Assembly: GCF_000585995.1 (NCBI RefSeq)
Contig: NZ_CP007410.1
Coordinates: 5,883,001 to 5,947,000 of the forward strand
Length of the DNA stretch: 64,000 nt
Source: Pseudomonas brassicacearum
Lineage (GTDB): Bacteria > Pseudomonadota > Gammaproteobacteria > Pseudomonadales > Pseudomonadaceae
Direction: 5' to 3'
The number at the start of each line of letters is the position of its first letter. Position 1 is the stretch's first letter. The notes beneath the pieces are model-generated. The model was not told where the DNA came from. It was given only the letters and a program-made list of their open reading frames with translations, and did not search any database. A program made the position numbers and the translations under genes. Positions 36,701 to 44,270 of this stretch are shown here, in pieces.

Positions 36701-37356
36701 CGGCACCGCAGGACCTGCAACACGCGTTGGGTGAGTTGCTGGGCGACGCGCGCCTGGTGGCCTGCCCGCTACCCGGCACCGACCTGAAACTGTGGCTGAT
36801 CGACGGCGACAACATGGACCGTGCCTTCAGCCCGGAGGAAACCCGCCGCATCCTCCATGAACCGCCTTACTGGAGTTTCTGCTGGGCCAGCGGCCTGTCG
36901 ATGGCCCGCTACCTAGCCGAACAGCCGCAGTGGGTCGAAGGCAAGCGGGTGCTGGATTTCGGCGCCGGTTCCGGCGTCGCGGGCATCGCGGCGATCAAGG
37001 CCGGAGCGTCGGAAGTGGTGGCCTGCGACTTGGATCCGCTGGCGATTGCCGCGTGCCAGGCCAATGCCGCGCTCAATGGCGTAGAACTGGGTTACTCGAC
37101 GGATTTCTTCGCCGAAGCCGACCGCTTCGACCTGATCCTGGTCGCCGACGTACTCTACGACCGAGCCAACCTGCCACTGCTCGATCACTTCCTCAGCCGC
37201 GGCCGTGAGGCGCTGGTGGCCGATTCCCGGGTGCGGGACTTCCAGCATCCACTGTACCGGCGCATCGCAATGCTGGAAGCCATGACCTTGCCGGACCTGG
37301 CCGAGCCTGAAGAGTTTCGCCATGTGAGCCTGTACCACGCGCGGCGCTGGCCCTGA
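36697..37356 (+). CDS. Class I SAM-dependent methyltransferase (ETFB/nicotinamide N-methyltransferase-like)
   Basis: The 219-residue protein has a clear SAM-binding motif I, VLDFGAGSGVAGIAAIKAG (about residues 85-103), followed by VACDLDPLAIAACQANAALNG and a VADVLYDR segment. This pattern resembles lysine methyltransferases of the ETF-beta/PrmA-like group. The substrate cannot be read from sequence. It overlaps the lipoprotein gene by 4 bases. Confidence 0.87.
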   Translation: MTAPQDLQHALGELLGDARLVACPLPGTDLKLWLIDGDNMDRAFSPEETRRILHEPPYWSFCWASGLSMARYLAEQPQWVEGKRVLDFGAGSGVAGIAAIKAGASEVVACDLDPLAIAACQANAALNGVELGYSTDFFAEADRFDLILVADVLYDRANLPLLDHFLSRGREALVADSRVRDFQHPLYRRIAMLEAMTLPDLAEPEEFRHVSLYHARRWP

Positions 37357-37359
37357 AAG

Positions 37360-37437
37360 CATCGCGAGCAGGCTCGCTCCCACAGGGGGGCGCATGAGCA
37401 CTTGAGATCCCTTGTGGGAGCGAGCTTGCTCGCGATG
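37360..37437. repeat. REPIN, type A
   Basis: REP doublet (ATCGCGAGCAGGCTCGCTCC left, GTGGGAGCGAGCTTGCTCGC right), between the methyltransferase and thioredoxin genes, followed by about 100 bases with the presumed promoter. Confidence 0.9.
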
Positions 37438-37536
37438 GGGCCCTGCCAATCAACACATCTCTTACCGCCGCCCCGCTTTCAGCCACCCCCACCACGCCGT
37501 ATAGTTGCCCCATTCAAGCGTTCTACGAGATCCCCC

Positions 37537-38409
37537 ATGACCCAGGACACGCCCTACATCTTCGACGCCACCACCGCCGATTTCGACCAGTCGGTGATCG
37601 CGAACTCCTTCCACAAACCGGTACTGGTGGATTTCTGGGCCGAGTGGTGCGCACCGTGCAAGGCCCTGATGCCGATGCTGCAAACCATTGCCGAGAGCTA
37701 TCAAGGTGAGTTGCTGCTGGCCAAGGTCAACTGCGACCTCGAGCAAGACATCGTCGCCCGCTTCGGCATTCGCAGCTTGCCCACCGTGGTGCTGTTCAAG
37801 GACGGCCAGCCGGTCGATGGCTTTGCCGGGGCCCAGCCGGAATCGGCGGTGCGCACGATGCTCGAGCCTCATGTGCAGATGCCGCCACCGGCCGCCGCCG
37901 ACCCGTTCGAACAGGCCCAGGCGCTGTTCGACGATGGCCGCTTCGCCGACGCCGAAGCCCTGCTCAAAGTCTTGCTGAGTGAAGACAACACCAACGCCAA
38001 GGCCCTGATCCTGTACGCCCGTTGCCTGACCGAACGCGGCGAGCTGGACGAAGCGCAGACAGTACTGGACGCAGTGAAAAGCGATGAGCATAAAGCCGCG
38101 CTGGCCGGCGCCAAGGCGCAGATCCAGTTCCTCGGCCTGGCCAAGCACCTGCCGGACGCCGCCGACCTCAAGGCGCGCCTGGCGAAAGACCCGCAGGACG
38201 ATGAAGCGGTGTACCAACTGGCGATCCAGCAACTGGCGCGCCAGCAGTACGAAGCGGCCCTGGATGCGCTGCTCAAGCTGTTCATGCGTAACCGCAGCTA
38301 CAGCGAAGGCCTGCCTCACAAGACCTTGCTGCAAGTCTTCGAACTGCTGGGCAACGATCACCCGTTGGTGACGACCTATCGCCGTAAGCTGTTTGCGGCG
38401 TTGTATTAG
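37537..38409 (+). CDS. Thioredoxin-TPR protein, CnoX/YbbN-like
   Basis: The 290-residue protein has an N-terminal thioredoxin domain with active site WCAPC (Cys38, Cys41) and a C-terminal tetratricopeptide-like helical domain (about residues 115-290). This is the architecture of YbbN/CnoX, which binds chlorine-damaged proteins and passes them to GroEL. Unlike E. coli CnoX, which lacks one of the two cysteines, this one has both, so redox activity is likely. The start at 37537 is the only one that gives a normal thioredoxin N terminus. Confidence 0.92.
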   Translation: MTQDTPYIFDATTADFDQSVIANSFHKPVLVDFWAEWCAPCKALMPMLQTIAESYQGELLLAKVNCDLEQDIVARFGIRSLPTVVLFKDGQPVDGFAGAQPESAVRTMLEPHVQMPPPAAADPFEQAQALFDDGRFADAEALLKVLLSEDNTNAKALILYARCLTERGELDEAQTVLDAVKSDEHKAALAGAKAQIQFLGLAKHLPDAADLKARLAKDPQDDEAVYQLAIQQLARQQYEAALDALLKLFMRNRSYSEGLPHKTLLQVFELLGNDHPLVTTYRRKLFAALY

Positions 38410-38413
38410 AGGA

Positions 38414-38478
38414 GCAGCTACAAGCTACAAGCTACAAGCGGCAAGATTGCTTCAGCTTGAAGCTTGCGGCTTGTGGCT
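38414..38478. repeat. Imperfect palindromic repeat of the GCTACAAGC/GCTTGCGGCTTG type
   Basis: Tandem GCTACAAGC units (38417-38440) are followed by an imperfect inverse (agcttgaagcttgcggcttg). This is a second kind of short Pseudomonas repeat, unlike the REP classes above; a similar segment lies at 60410-60450. It reaches into the 3' end of the minus-strand gene at 38452. Confidence 0.7.
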
Positions 38479-38832
38479 TACTGCTTCTTCTCCCACCCAA
38501 CTATAGAGCGGCGTGTCCCCGCCGCTCAGCACCTTGACCTCGGCGCAGTGACGCAGGCGCACCAACAAGCGCTTGCCCGCCGAGGCACCGCCGGTCAGGC
38601 CTTCGAGCTGTTCCAGCAGGTCCGGACCGCTCAGTTGCCCGGCCTTGCGCAGCAAATCCTTGGCGATCTGCCACTGGGCATCGTCCTGGTTCGCCGGCTT
38701 GGCCGCCGGTGTCGCCGTGCCTTCGGATTTGGCTACTTGCAACTGCGCGCCAAGCTGCGCCCAGTCGCCTTCATCCATTTCGATCGACAAGTCCACCGGC
38801 CAATCGCCGACCGTTCCGCGTATCCGCAACAT
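38452..38832 (-). CDS. Small cytoplasmic protein, function unknown
   Basis: The 126-residue protein starts at ATG 38832, with GGGAG upstream; a start 13 codons earlier is possible but lacks a ribosome-binding site. The N-terminal part reads MLRIRGTVGDWPVDLSIEMD; the rest is charged and helical (KDLLRKAGQLSGPDLLEQLEGL). No domain is recognised. The last eight or so codons and the stop lie in the palindromic repeat at 38414-38478, so the C terminus is probably repeat-derived. Confidence 0.72.
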   Translation of the reverse strand: MLRIRGTVGDWPVDLSIEMDEGDWAQLGAQLQVAKSEGTATPAAKPANQDDAQWQIAKDLLRKAGQLSGPDLLEQLEGLTGGASAGKRLLVRLRHCAEVKVLSGGDTPLYSWVGEEAVSHKPQASS

Positions 38833-38917
38833 CACCGTGCTCCCGAAGATTTCATGTACCCATGCTCCCATGGGCCTTGCGCGACGCCAAGCAGACGGTC
38901 AAACTCTCCGCACTTTC

Positions 38918-38935
38918 GTTATGAGATTACATAAC
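38918..38935 (+). promoter_or_regulatory. Fur-family-like palindrome (candidate Zur box)
   Basis: GTTATG-N6-CATAAC is a perfect palindrome 27 bases upstream of the zinc-linked gene start. Zur boxes in Pseudomonas are built from GTTAT/ATAAC half-sites. The spacing here is wider than the classic GTTATA-N-TATAAC, so the assignment is tentative, supported mainly by the downstream gene content. Confidence 0.5.
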
Positions 38936-38962
38936 ACAACTTGTACTTCCTGGAGACTCGTC

Positions 38963-39544
38963 ATGCGTCGTCTGCTTCTCGCCCTGCCGTTCGCCCTGCT
39001 GCCCTTGGCTGTCGCTCACGCGGCCGTCGAGCATGACCACGACCATGAGCACGGCAGCCTCGGCGCCCATGAACACGGCGTTGCTCGACTGAACGCTGCA
39101 CTGGACGGCCAGACCCTGGAGCTGGAACTGGAAAGCCCGGCGATGAACCTGGTGGGCTTCGAACACGCCGCCACCAGCGATGCCGACAAAGCCAAGGTCG
39201 CCGCTGCCCGTGCCCAACTGGAAAAACCCCTGGCGCTGTTCAACCTGCCGGCCGCCGCCAAATGCACCGTGGCCCAACAGGAACTGGAAAGCCCGTTGTT
39301 TGGCGATGAGCCGGACCACGAAGACCACGATGAAGACGCCGATGGCGACGAACACCACGAGCACAGTGAAATCCATGCCCACTATCAATTCACCTGCGCC
39401 GTCCCTGGCGCCCTGAAGAACCTGGACTTGGCGACACTGTTCAAAACCTTCCCGGCCACCCAGAAAATTCAGGTACAACTGATCAGCCCGAGCGGCCAGC
39501 AAGGCGTGGAAGTGACGGCCAAGGCGCCAGCCCTGAAATTCTGA
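38963..39544 (+). CDS. Histidine-rich periplasmic DUF2796 protein, zinc-linked (ZrgA-like)
   Basis: The 193-residue protein has a signal peptide (cleavage after AHA) and His-rich clusters right after it (EHDHDHEHGSLGAHEHG) and in the middle (EDHDEDADGDEHHEH), which suit zinc binding. DUF2796 includes ZrgA of Vibrio. In Pseudomonas this gene begins a block with an ABC transporter and a DUF3299 protein that has been linked to zinc limitation. GGAG precedes ATG 38963. The Fur-like palindrome upstream is consistent with zinc control. Confidence 0.87.
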   Translation: MRRLLLALPFALLPLAVAHAAVEHDHDHEHGSLGAHEHGVARLNAALDGQTLELELESPAMNLVGFEHAATSDADKAKVAAARAQLEKPLALFNLPAAAKCTVAQQELESPLFGDEPDHEDHDEDADGDEHHEHSEIHAHYQFTCAVPGALKNLDLATLFKTFPATQKIQVQLISPSGQQGVEVTAKAPALKF

Positions 39545-39567
39545 TTCACCGCAAAACCCAAACCCAA

Positions 39568-39658
39568 TGTGGGAGCGAGCTTGCTCGCGATGAGGCCGGC
39601 ACATCCAATGCAGATGCAGCCTGACACACCGCCATCGCGAGCAAGCTCGCTCCCACAG
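39568..39658. repeat. REPIN, type A, inside the zinc-linked operon
   Basis: Doublet with arms GTGGGAGCGAGCTTGCTCGC and its complement in the spacer between the DUF2796 gene and the ABC ATPase gene. It may partly uncouple the two. Confidence 0.92.
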
Positions 39659-39685
39659 GGTTCACCTTGATCTGACCGGTTTCAT

Positions 39686-40396
39686 ATGACCCAAGCACTC
39701 ATCGAACTGTCCGACCTGACCTTCAGCTGGCCCGGGCATCCGCCGCTGCTGGATATCCCGGCGTTTCGCCTGGAGGCCGGCGAAACCTTGTTCCTCAAGG
39801 GCCCGAGCGGCAGTGGCAAGACCACCCTGCTGGGGTTGCTGGGCGGTGTGCAGACGCCGGATCGCGGCAGCATCCGCCTGCTCGGCCAGGAACTCAGCGA
39901 ACTGGGCGCCGGCAGTCGCGACCGGTTTCGCGTGGACCACACCGGCTACATCTTCCAACAATTCAACCTGCTGCCGTTTCTCTCGGTGCGCGAGAACGTC
40001 GAGCTGCCTTGTCACTTTTCCAAGCTGCGTGCACAACGGGCCATGCAGCGCCACGGCAGCATCGATCAAGCCGCCGCCACGCTGCTGGCCCACCTGGGGC
40101 TGACAGATCCGAACCTGCTGGAGCGCCGCGCCGACTCGCTGTCCATCGGCCAACAGCAACGGGTCGCCGCCGCCCGGGCCCTGATCGGCCAGCCGGAACT
40201 GGTGATCGCCGACGAGCCAACTTCGGCCCTGGATTACGATGCCCGGGAAAACTTCCTGCGGCTGTTGTTCGCCGAATGCCGCGAGGCCGGCTCGAGCCTG
40301 TTGTTCGTCAGCCACGACCAGAGCCTGGCGCCGCTGTTCGACCGCAACCTCTCGCTGGCCGATCTCAATCGCGCCGCCACGCCACTCGAGGTCTGA
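39686..40396 (+). CDS. ABC transporter ATP-binding protein, MacB/LolD type
   Basis: The 236-residue ATPase has Walker A GPSGSGKTT (about residues 37-45), a Q-loop in YIFQQFNLLPFLSV, signature LSIGQQQRVAAAR and Walker B LVIADEPTSAL. It is of the MacB/LolD/FtsE group. The FtsX-like permease follows one base after its stop, so both form a mechanotransmission-type ABC system, probably not an importer. The zinc-linked neighbours suggest a role in metal limitation. Confidence 0.92.
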   Translation: MTQALIELSDLTFSWPGHPPLLDIPAFRLEAGETLFLKGPSGSGKTTLLGLLGGVQTPDRGSIRLLGQELSELGAGSRDRFRVDHTGYIFQQFNLLPFLSVRENVELPCHFSKLRAQRAMQRHGSIDQAAATLLAHLGLTDPNLLERRADSLSIGQQQRVAAARALIGQPELVIADEPTSALDYDARENFLRLLFAECREAGSSLLFVSHDQSLAPLFDRNLSLADLNRAATPLEV

Positions 40397-40397
40397 G

Positions 40398-41663
40398 ATG
40401 TATTTGTTCCGTCTAGCCATGGCCAGCCTGGCGAACCGCCGCTTCACCGCGATCCTCACCGCTTTCGCCATCGCCCTTTCGGTATGCCTGCTGCTGGCGG
40501 TGGAACGGGTGCGCACCGAGGCGCGAAACAGTTTTGCCAGCACCATCAGCGGCACCGACCTGATCGTCGGCGCCCGCTCCGGCTCGGTGAACCTGCTGCT
40601 GTATTCGGTGTTTCGCATCGGCAATGCCACCAACAACATCCGCTGGGACAGCTTCGAACACTTCGCCAGCAACCCGAAAGTGAAGTGGGCGATCCCCATG
40701 TCCCTGGGCGATTCCCATCGTGGCTACCGGGTGATGGGCACCACCGAGGCCTACTTCGAGCACTACCAGTACGGCCGCCAGCAACACCTGGAACTGGCCG
40801 ATGGCCGGGCTTTCGCCAGCGATCCGTTCGAAGTGGTGCTCGGTGCCGAAGTGGCCGAGGCGCTGCACTACAAACTCGGCGACAAACTGGTGCTGGCCCA
40901 CGGCGTGGCGGTGGTCAGCCTGGTCAAGCATGACGACAAGCCCTTCACCGTGGTTGGGATTCTCAAGCGCACCGGCACCCCGGTGGACCGCACGCTGCAC
41001 ATTAGCCTCGGCGGCATGGAAGCGATCCACATCGACTGGAAAAATGGCGTACCCGCCCAGGGCAACGGCCGCATCAGCGCCGACCAGGCCCGTAACATGG
41101 ACCTCACGCCCCAAGCGATCACCGCGTTCATGCTCGGCCTCAACAGCAAGATTTCCACGTTTGCCTTGCAGCGCGAGATCAATGAGTTCCGCGGCGAACC
41201 GTTGCTGGCGATTCTGCCCGGCGTGGCGCTGCAGGAGTTGTGGAGCCTGATGGGCACGGCGGAAAAGGCCCTGTTCGTGATTTCACTGTTCGTGGTGCTG
41301 ACGGGCTTGATCGGCATGCTCACGGCGATCCTCACCAGCCTCAACGAACGCCGCCGGGAAATGGCGATCCTGCGTTCGGTGGGTGCACGGCCGTGGCACA
41401 TCGCGACCCTGCTGGTGCTCGAAGCCTTTGCCCTGTCGCTGGCCGGGGTGAGCGCCGGGCTGGCCTTGCTATACATCGGCATCGCCGCGGCCCAGGGTTA
41501 TGTGCAGTCGGCCTATGGTTTGTATCTGCCGCTGAGCTGGCCGAGCGAATATGAATGGACGCTCATGGCTGGCATCCTGCTCGCTGCCCTGCTGATGGGC
41601 AGCGTGCCGGCCTGGCGCGCCTATCGCCAATCGCTGGCCGATGGCCTGTCGATCCGTTTATGA
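40398..41663 (+). CDS. ABC transporter permease, FtsX/MacB type
   Basis: From ATG 40398 the protein has 421 residues: one N-terminal helix (about 16-36), a large periplasmic domain (MacB core-like, about 37-290) and three C-terminal helices. The cytoplasmic coupling segment ERRREMAILRSVGARPW is typical of FtsX/MacB permeases. Its ATPase is encoded directly upstream, and the DUF3299 protein follows. Likely substrate-handling at the periplasmic side without classical transport; the substrate is unknown. Confidence 0.92.
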   Translation: MYLFRLAMASLANRRFTAILTAFAIALSVCLLLAVERVRTEARNSFASTISGTDLIVGARSGSVNLLLYSVFRIGNATNNIRWDSFEHFASNPKVKWAIPMSLGDSHRGYRVMGTTEAYFEHYQYGRQQHLELADGRAFASDPFEVVLGAEVAEALHYKLGDKLVLAHGVAVVSLVKHDDKPFTVVGILKRTGTPVDRTLHISLGGMEAIHIDWKNGVPAQGNGRISADQARNMDLTPQAITAFMLGLNSKISTFALQREINEFRGEPLLAILPGVALQELWSLMGTAEKALFVISLFVVLTGLIGMLTAILTSLNERRREMAILRSVGARPWHIATLLVLEAFALSLAGVSAGLALLYIGIAAAQGYVQSAYGLYLPLSWPSEYEWTLMAGILLAALLMGSVPAWRAYRQSLADGLSIRL

Positions 41664-41674
41664 GGACCGTGAAA

Positions 41675-42193
41675 ATGCCCCGCGCCCTGCTTGCGCTGTT
41701 GATGATGGTCGCCCTGCCGCTGTGGGCGGCCGAGCCGAGGGACCTGGCCTGGTCGGAAATGATCCCGCCGGACGCGCCACCGGAAGTGCCGAACATGACC
41801 CCGCTGCACGACTTGTCGAAGATGAGCGATGCCCTCGCCGCCGAATCCGCCCCGGCGGCCAAGCAGGATTTGCCCAACGCCCCGGTGGTCAAGGCCCTCG
41901 ACGGCCAGCAGATTCGTTTGCCGGGCTACATCGTGCCGCTGGAAGTCAGCGAGGAAGGCCGCACCACCGACTTTTTGCTGGTGCCGTACTTCGGCGCCTG
42001 CATCCACGTGCCGCCACCGCCGTCGAATCAGATCGTGCATGTGAAAAGCGAGGTCGGCGTGAAGCTCGACGAGTTGTATCAGCCGTATTGGGTCGAGGGG
42101 CCGATGCAGGTCAAGCCGTCTACCAGTGAGCTGGCCGACGCCGGGTATCAGATGGAGGCGCAGAAGATTTATGTGTATGAGCTGCCGGAGTGA
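41675..42193 (+). CDS. Secreted DUF3299 protein
   Basis: The 172-residue protein has a signal peptide (cleavage after LWA) and the DUF3299 segment RLPGYIVPLEVSEEG, then LLVPYFGACIHVPPPPSNQIV. Start ATG 41675 follows GAGG by 9 bases; ATG 41660 overlapping the permease stop is an alternative without ribosome-binding site. A conserved Cys/His pair (GACIH) could bind metal. It ends the block of four zinc-linked genes. Confidence 0.87.
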   Translation: MPRALLALLMMVALPLWAAEPRDLAWSEMIPPDAPPEVPNMTPLHDLSKMSDALAAESAPAAKQDLPNAPVVKALDGQQIRLPGYIVPLEVSEEGRTTDFLLVPYFGACIHVPPPPSNQIVHVKSEVGVKLDELYQPYWVEGPMQVKPSTSELADAGYQMEAQKIYVYELPE

Positions 42194-42223
42194 ACCCGGT
42201 AGTGATGTGCAGTCAGTCAGATA

Positions 42224-42313
42224 GCTATCGCGAGCAAGCTCGCTCCCACAGTTGATCGTGTTTCTTCAGAAAGAATGCGGTCGAATGATGTGGGAGCGAG
42301 CTTGCTCGCGATG
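42224..42313. repeat. REPIN, type A
   Basis: Doublet with arms TATCGCGAGCAAGCTCGCTC and the inverted copy GTGGGAGCGAGCTTGCTCGC, between the DUF3299 gene and the oprG control region. Confidence 0.92.
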
Positions 42314-42344
42314 GTTCCCTCAAATTTTCTCATCGGCGCTTTTA

Positions 42345-42391
42345 TTGAGCTGAGTCAATTAAACACCCCCTGACTCATTGAGCTGGGTCAA
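42345..42391 (+). promoter_or_regulatory. Two Anr/FNR-like boxes in front of oprG
   Basis: TTGAGCTGAGTCAA (42345-42358) and TTGAGCTGGGTCAA (42378-42391) each match the TTGAT-N4-ATCAA consensus at 8 of 10 positions and lie 33 bases apart. A -10-like TACCAT (42414-42419) would place transcription start near 42426, putting the second box at -41.5, the classical activating position. In P. aeruginosa oprG is reported to be Anr-dependent. Confidence 0.65.
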
Positions 42392-42453
42392 AAGACCGGA
42401 CCAGACGGCTTCGTACCATGAGACATCAAATTTCGATGCCCTCTGGAGCCCTC

Positions 42454-43152
42454 ATGAACAAGTCCTTGCTCTGCGCTTCCCTCGCCGCCCTCGCGCTCGC
42501 CGCCCCACTCGCCCAGGCCCACACGGCCGGCGATATTATCGTTCGCGCCGGTGCCATTACCGTCAATCCCGAAGCCGACAGTTCCAGCGTCAAGGTCGAC
42601 CGTGGCCCGCTGGCCGGTGCCGATCTGGGCGGCAAGGCGACCATGAGCAGCGACACGCAACTGGGCCTGAACTTCGCCTACATGATCACCAACAACCTGG
42701 GCATCGAACTGCTGGCGGCCTCGCCGTTCGAGCACGATGTGAAGATCAAAGGCACCGCCCTGGGCGCGGCCAACAACAAGCTCGGCACCCTCAAGCACCT
42801 GCCGCCGACCCTGAGCCTGGTCTACTACCCGCTCGACGCCAAGTCGGCCTTCCAGCCTTATGTCGGCGCCGGCATCAACTACACCTGGATCTACGACGAA
42901 CACGTCGGCAGCACAGCCAGCGCCAACGGCTTCAGCAACTTTCAAGCGAGCAACAGCTGGGGCATGGCGTGGCAAGTGGGCGCAGACTACATGCTGACCG
43001 ACAACGTGATGATCAACGGCCAGATTCGCTACATCGACATCGACACCACTGCTTATGTCGACAACAACGCCGTGGCCGGCGGGACCCGGGCCAAGGTAAA
43101 TGTCGAAGTGGACCCATGGATCTACATGGTGGGGTTGGGCTACAAGTTTTAA
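42454..43152 (+). CDS. oprG: OmpW family outer-membrane protein OprG
   Basis: From ATG 42454 with GGAG upstream the protein has 232 residues. A signal peptide ends in AQA and the mature part has the OmpW pattern: HTAGDIIVRAGAITVNPEADSS, then LGLNFAYMITNNLGIELLAASPF and GLGYKF at the C-terminal Phe. OmpW proteins are eight-stranded barrels proposed to pass small hydrophobic compounds. The Anr-like boxes upstream suggest low-oxygen induction. A longer in-frame start at 42418 would overlap the -10 region. Confidence 0.93.
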   Translation: MNKSLLCASLAALALAAPLAQAHTAGDIIVRAGAITVNPEADSSSVKVDRGPLAGADLGGKATMSSDTQLGLNFAYMITNNLGIELLAASPFEHDVKIKGTALGAANNKLGTLKHLPPTLSLVYYPLDAKSAFQPYVGAGINYTWIYDEHVGSTASANGFSNFQASNSWGMAWQVGADYMLTDNVMINGQIRYIDIDTTAYVDNNAVAGGTRAKVNVEVDPWIYMVGLGYKF

Positions 43153-43186
43153 CCTGCTGCACAATGGCAAGTTGATAACACATCCT

Positions 43187-43279
43187 GTGGCGAGGGAGCT
43201 TGCTCCCGTTGGGCTGCGAAGCAGACCCAAAGAGGTTGCGACCGCTTCGCGCTCGAGCGGGAGCAAGCTCCCTCGCCAC
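43187..43279. repeat. REPIN, type B
   Basis: Doublet with arms GTGGCGAGGGAGCTTGCTCC and its complement between oprG and the following terminator. Confidence 0.91.
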
Positions 43280-43306
43280 AGTGTTCACTCCAGCACTGTG
43301 TAGCTC

Positions 43307-43340
43307 ATGAAAAAGGCGCCTCGAAAGGCGCCTTTTTCAT
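43307..43340. terminator. Bidirectional intrinsic terminator between oprG and the epimerase gene
   Basis: ATGAAAAAGGCGCC (43307-43320), loop TCGAAA, GGCGCCTTTTTCAT (43327-43340): a perfect stem with a T run on both strands. It ends immediately before the stop codon of the minus-strand epimerase. Confidence 0.93.
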
Positions 43341-44270
43341 TCAGCGGCCCAGCAACCGCGCCAATCCCACACTCATCGGCGTTTGCGGGGGAAAGCTGAA
43401 GCGCTCCAACAAGCGACGATTGTCGGCCCGGGAATGGCGGATATCGCCGGAGCGTGCCGGGCCATAGCTGATCGGCGGCAGGTCACCGACCACCGCGGCC
43501 AGGGCCTGGAGCATCTGCTTGAGGGTCGTGGCCTGGTTCCAGCCGACGTTCACCGCCCCCACTTCCACCTCAGGCTTTTCGATGGCTTGCACCAGCAAGT
43601 CCACCAGGTCTTCGACGTAGACAAAGTCCCGGGTCTGCTCACCGTCGCCAAACACGGTGATCGGCAGGCCTTTGTGTGCCCGTTCGCTGAAGATGCTGAT
43701 GACCCCGGAATACGGCGAGGACGGATCCTGGCGCGGGCCGTAGATGTTGAAGAAGCGGAACACCACCGGTTCCAGCGCGTGCTGGCGGCGATAGAAGTCG
43801 AAGTAGAACTCGCTGGCCAACTTATCGGAGGCATAAGGCGTGAGCGGCGCCTTGGGGGTTTCTTCGTCGATCGACTCGCCTTCGCCATTGTTGCCATAGA
43901 CCGCTGCGCTGGAAGCGAACAGCACCCGCTTCACACCGGCCTGGCGCATGGCTTCGCAGACATTCAGGGTGCCGATGAAGTTGCTCTGGTGCGTGCGCAC
44001 CGGGTCGTCCACCGAGGCTTGTACCGAAGCCACGGCGGCCAGGTGCGCTACGGCGCTGCAACCGGCCATGGCCCGGGCCACCAGCGCGGCATCGGCGACG
44101 TCGCCTTCGATCAGTTCGACAGCAGGGTTATCCAGCGGCAGGTTGCTGCGCTTGCCGGTGGACAGGTCATCGAGGATGCGTACCGAATGTCCCTTGGCAA
44201 GCAGAGCGTCGGTCAGGTGCGAACCAATGAAACCCGCGCCGCCGGTGATTAAAACAGGGCCTTCAGCCAT
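43341..44270 (-). CDS. NAD-dependent epimerase/dehydratase, UDP-glucose 4-epimerase-like
   Basis: The 309-residue extended short-chain dehydrogenase has the NAD motif TGGAGFIGSHL (residues about 9-19) and the catalytic YASDK, preceded by SSAAVYG. It is of the GalE/WbpP type and acts on a nucleotide sugar, probably interconverting UDP-hexoses for surface polysaccharide. Its start overlaps the end of the second sugar-nucleotide gene by 8 bases. Whether the substrate is UDP-glucose or the N-acetyl form cannot be told. Confidence 0.88.
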   Translation of the reverse strand: MAEGPVLITGGAGFIGSHLTDALLAKGHSVRILDDLSTGKRSNLPLDNPAVELIEGDVADAALVARAMAGCSAVAHLAAVASVQASVDDPVRTHQSNFIGTLNVCEAMRQAGVKRVLFASSAAVYGNNGEGESIDEETPKAPLTPYASDKLASEFYFDFYRRQHALEPVVFRFFNIYGPRQDPSSPYSGVISIFSERAHKGLPITVFGDGEQTRDFVYVEDLVDLLVQAIEKPEVEVGAVNVGWNQATTLKQMLQALAAVVGDLPPISYGPARSGDIRHSRADNRRLLERFSFPPQTPMSVGLARLLGR

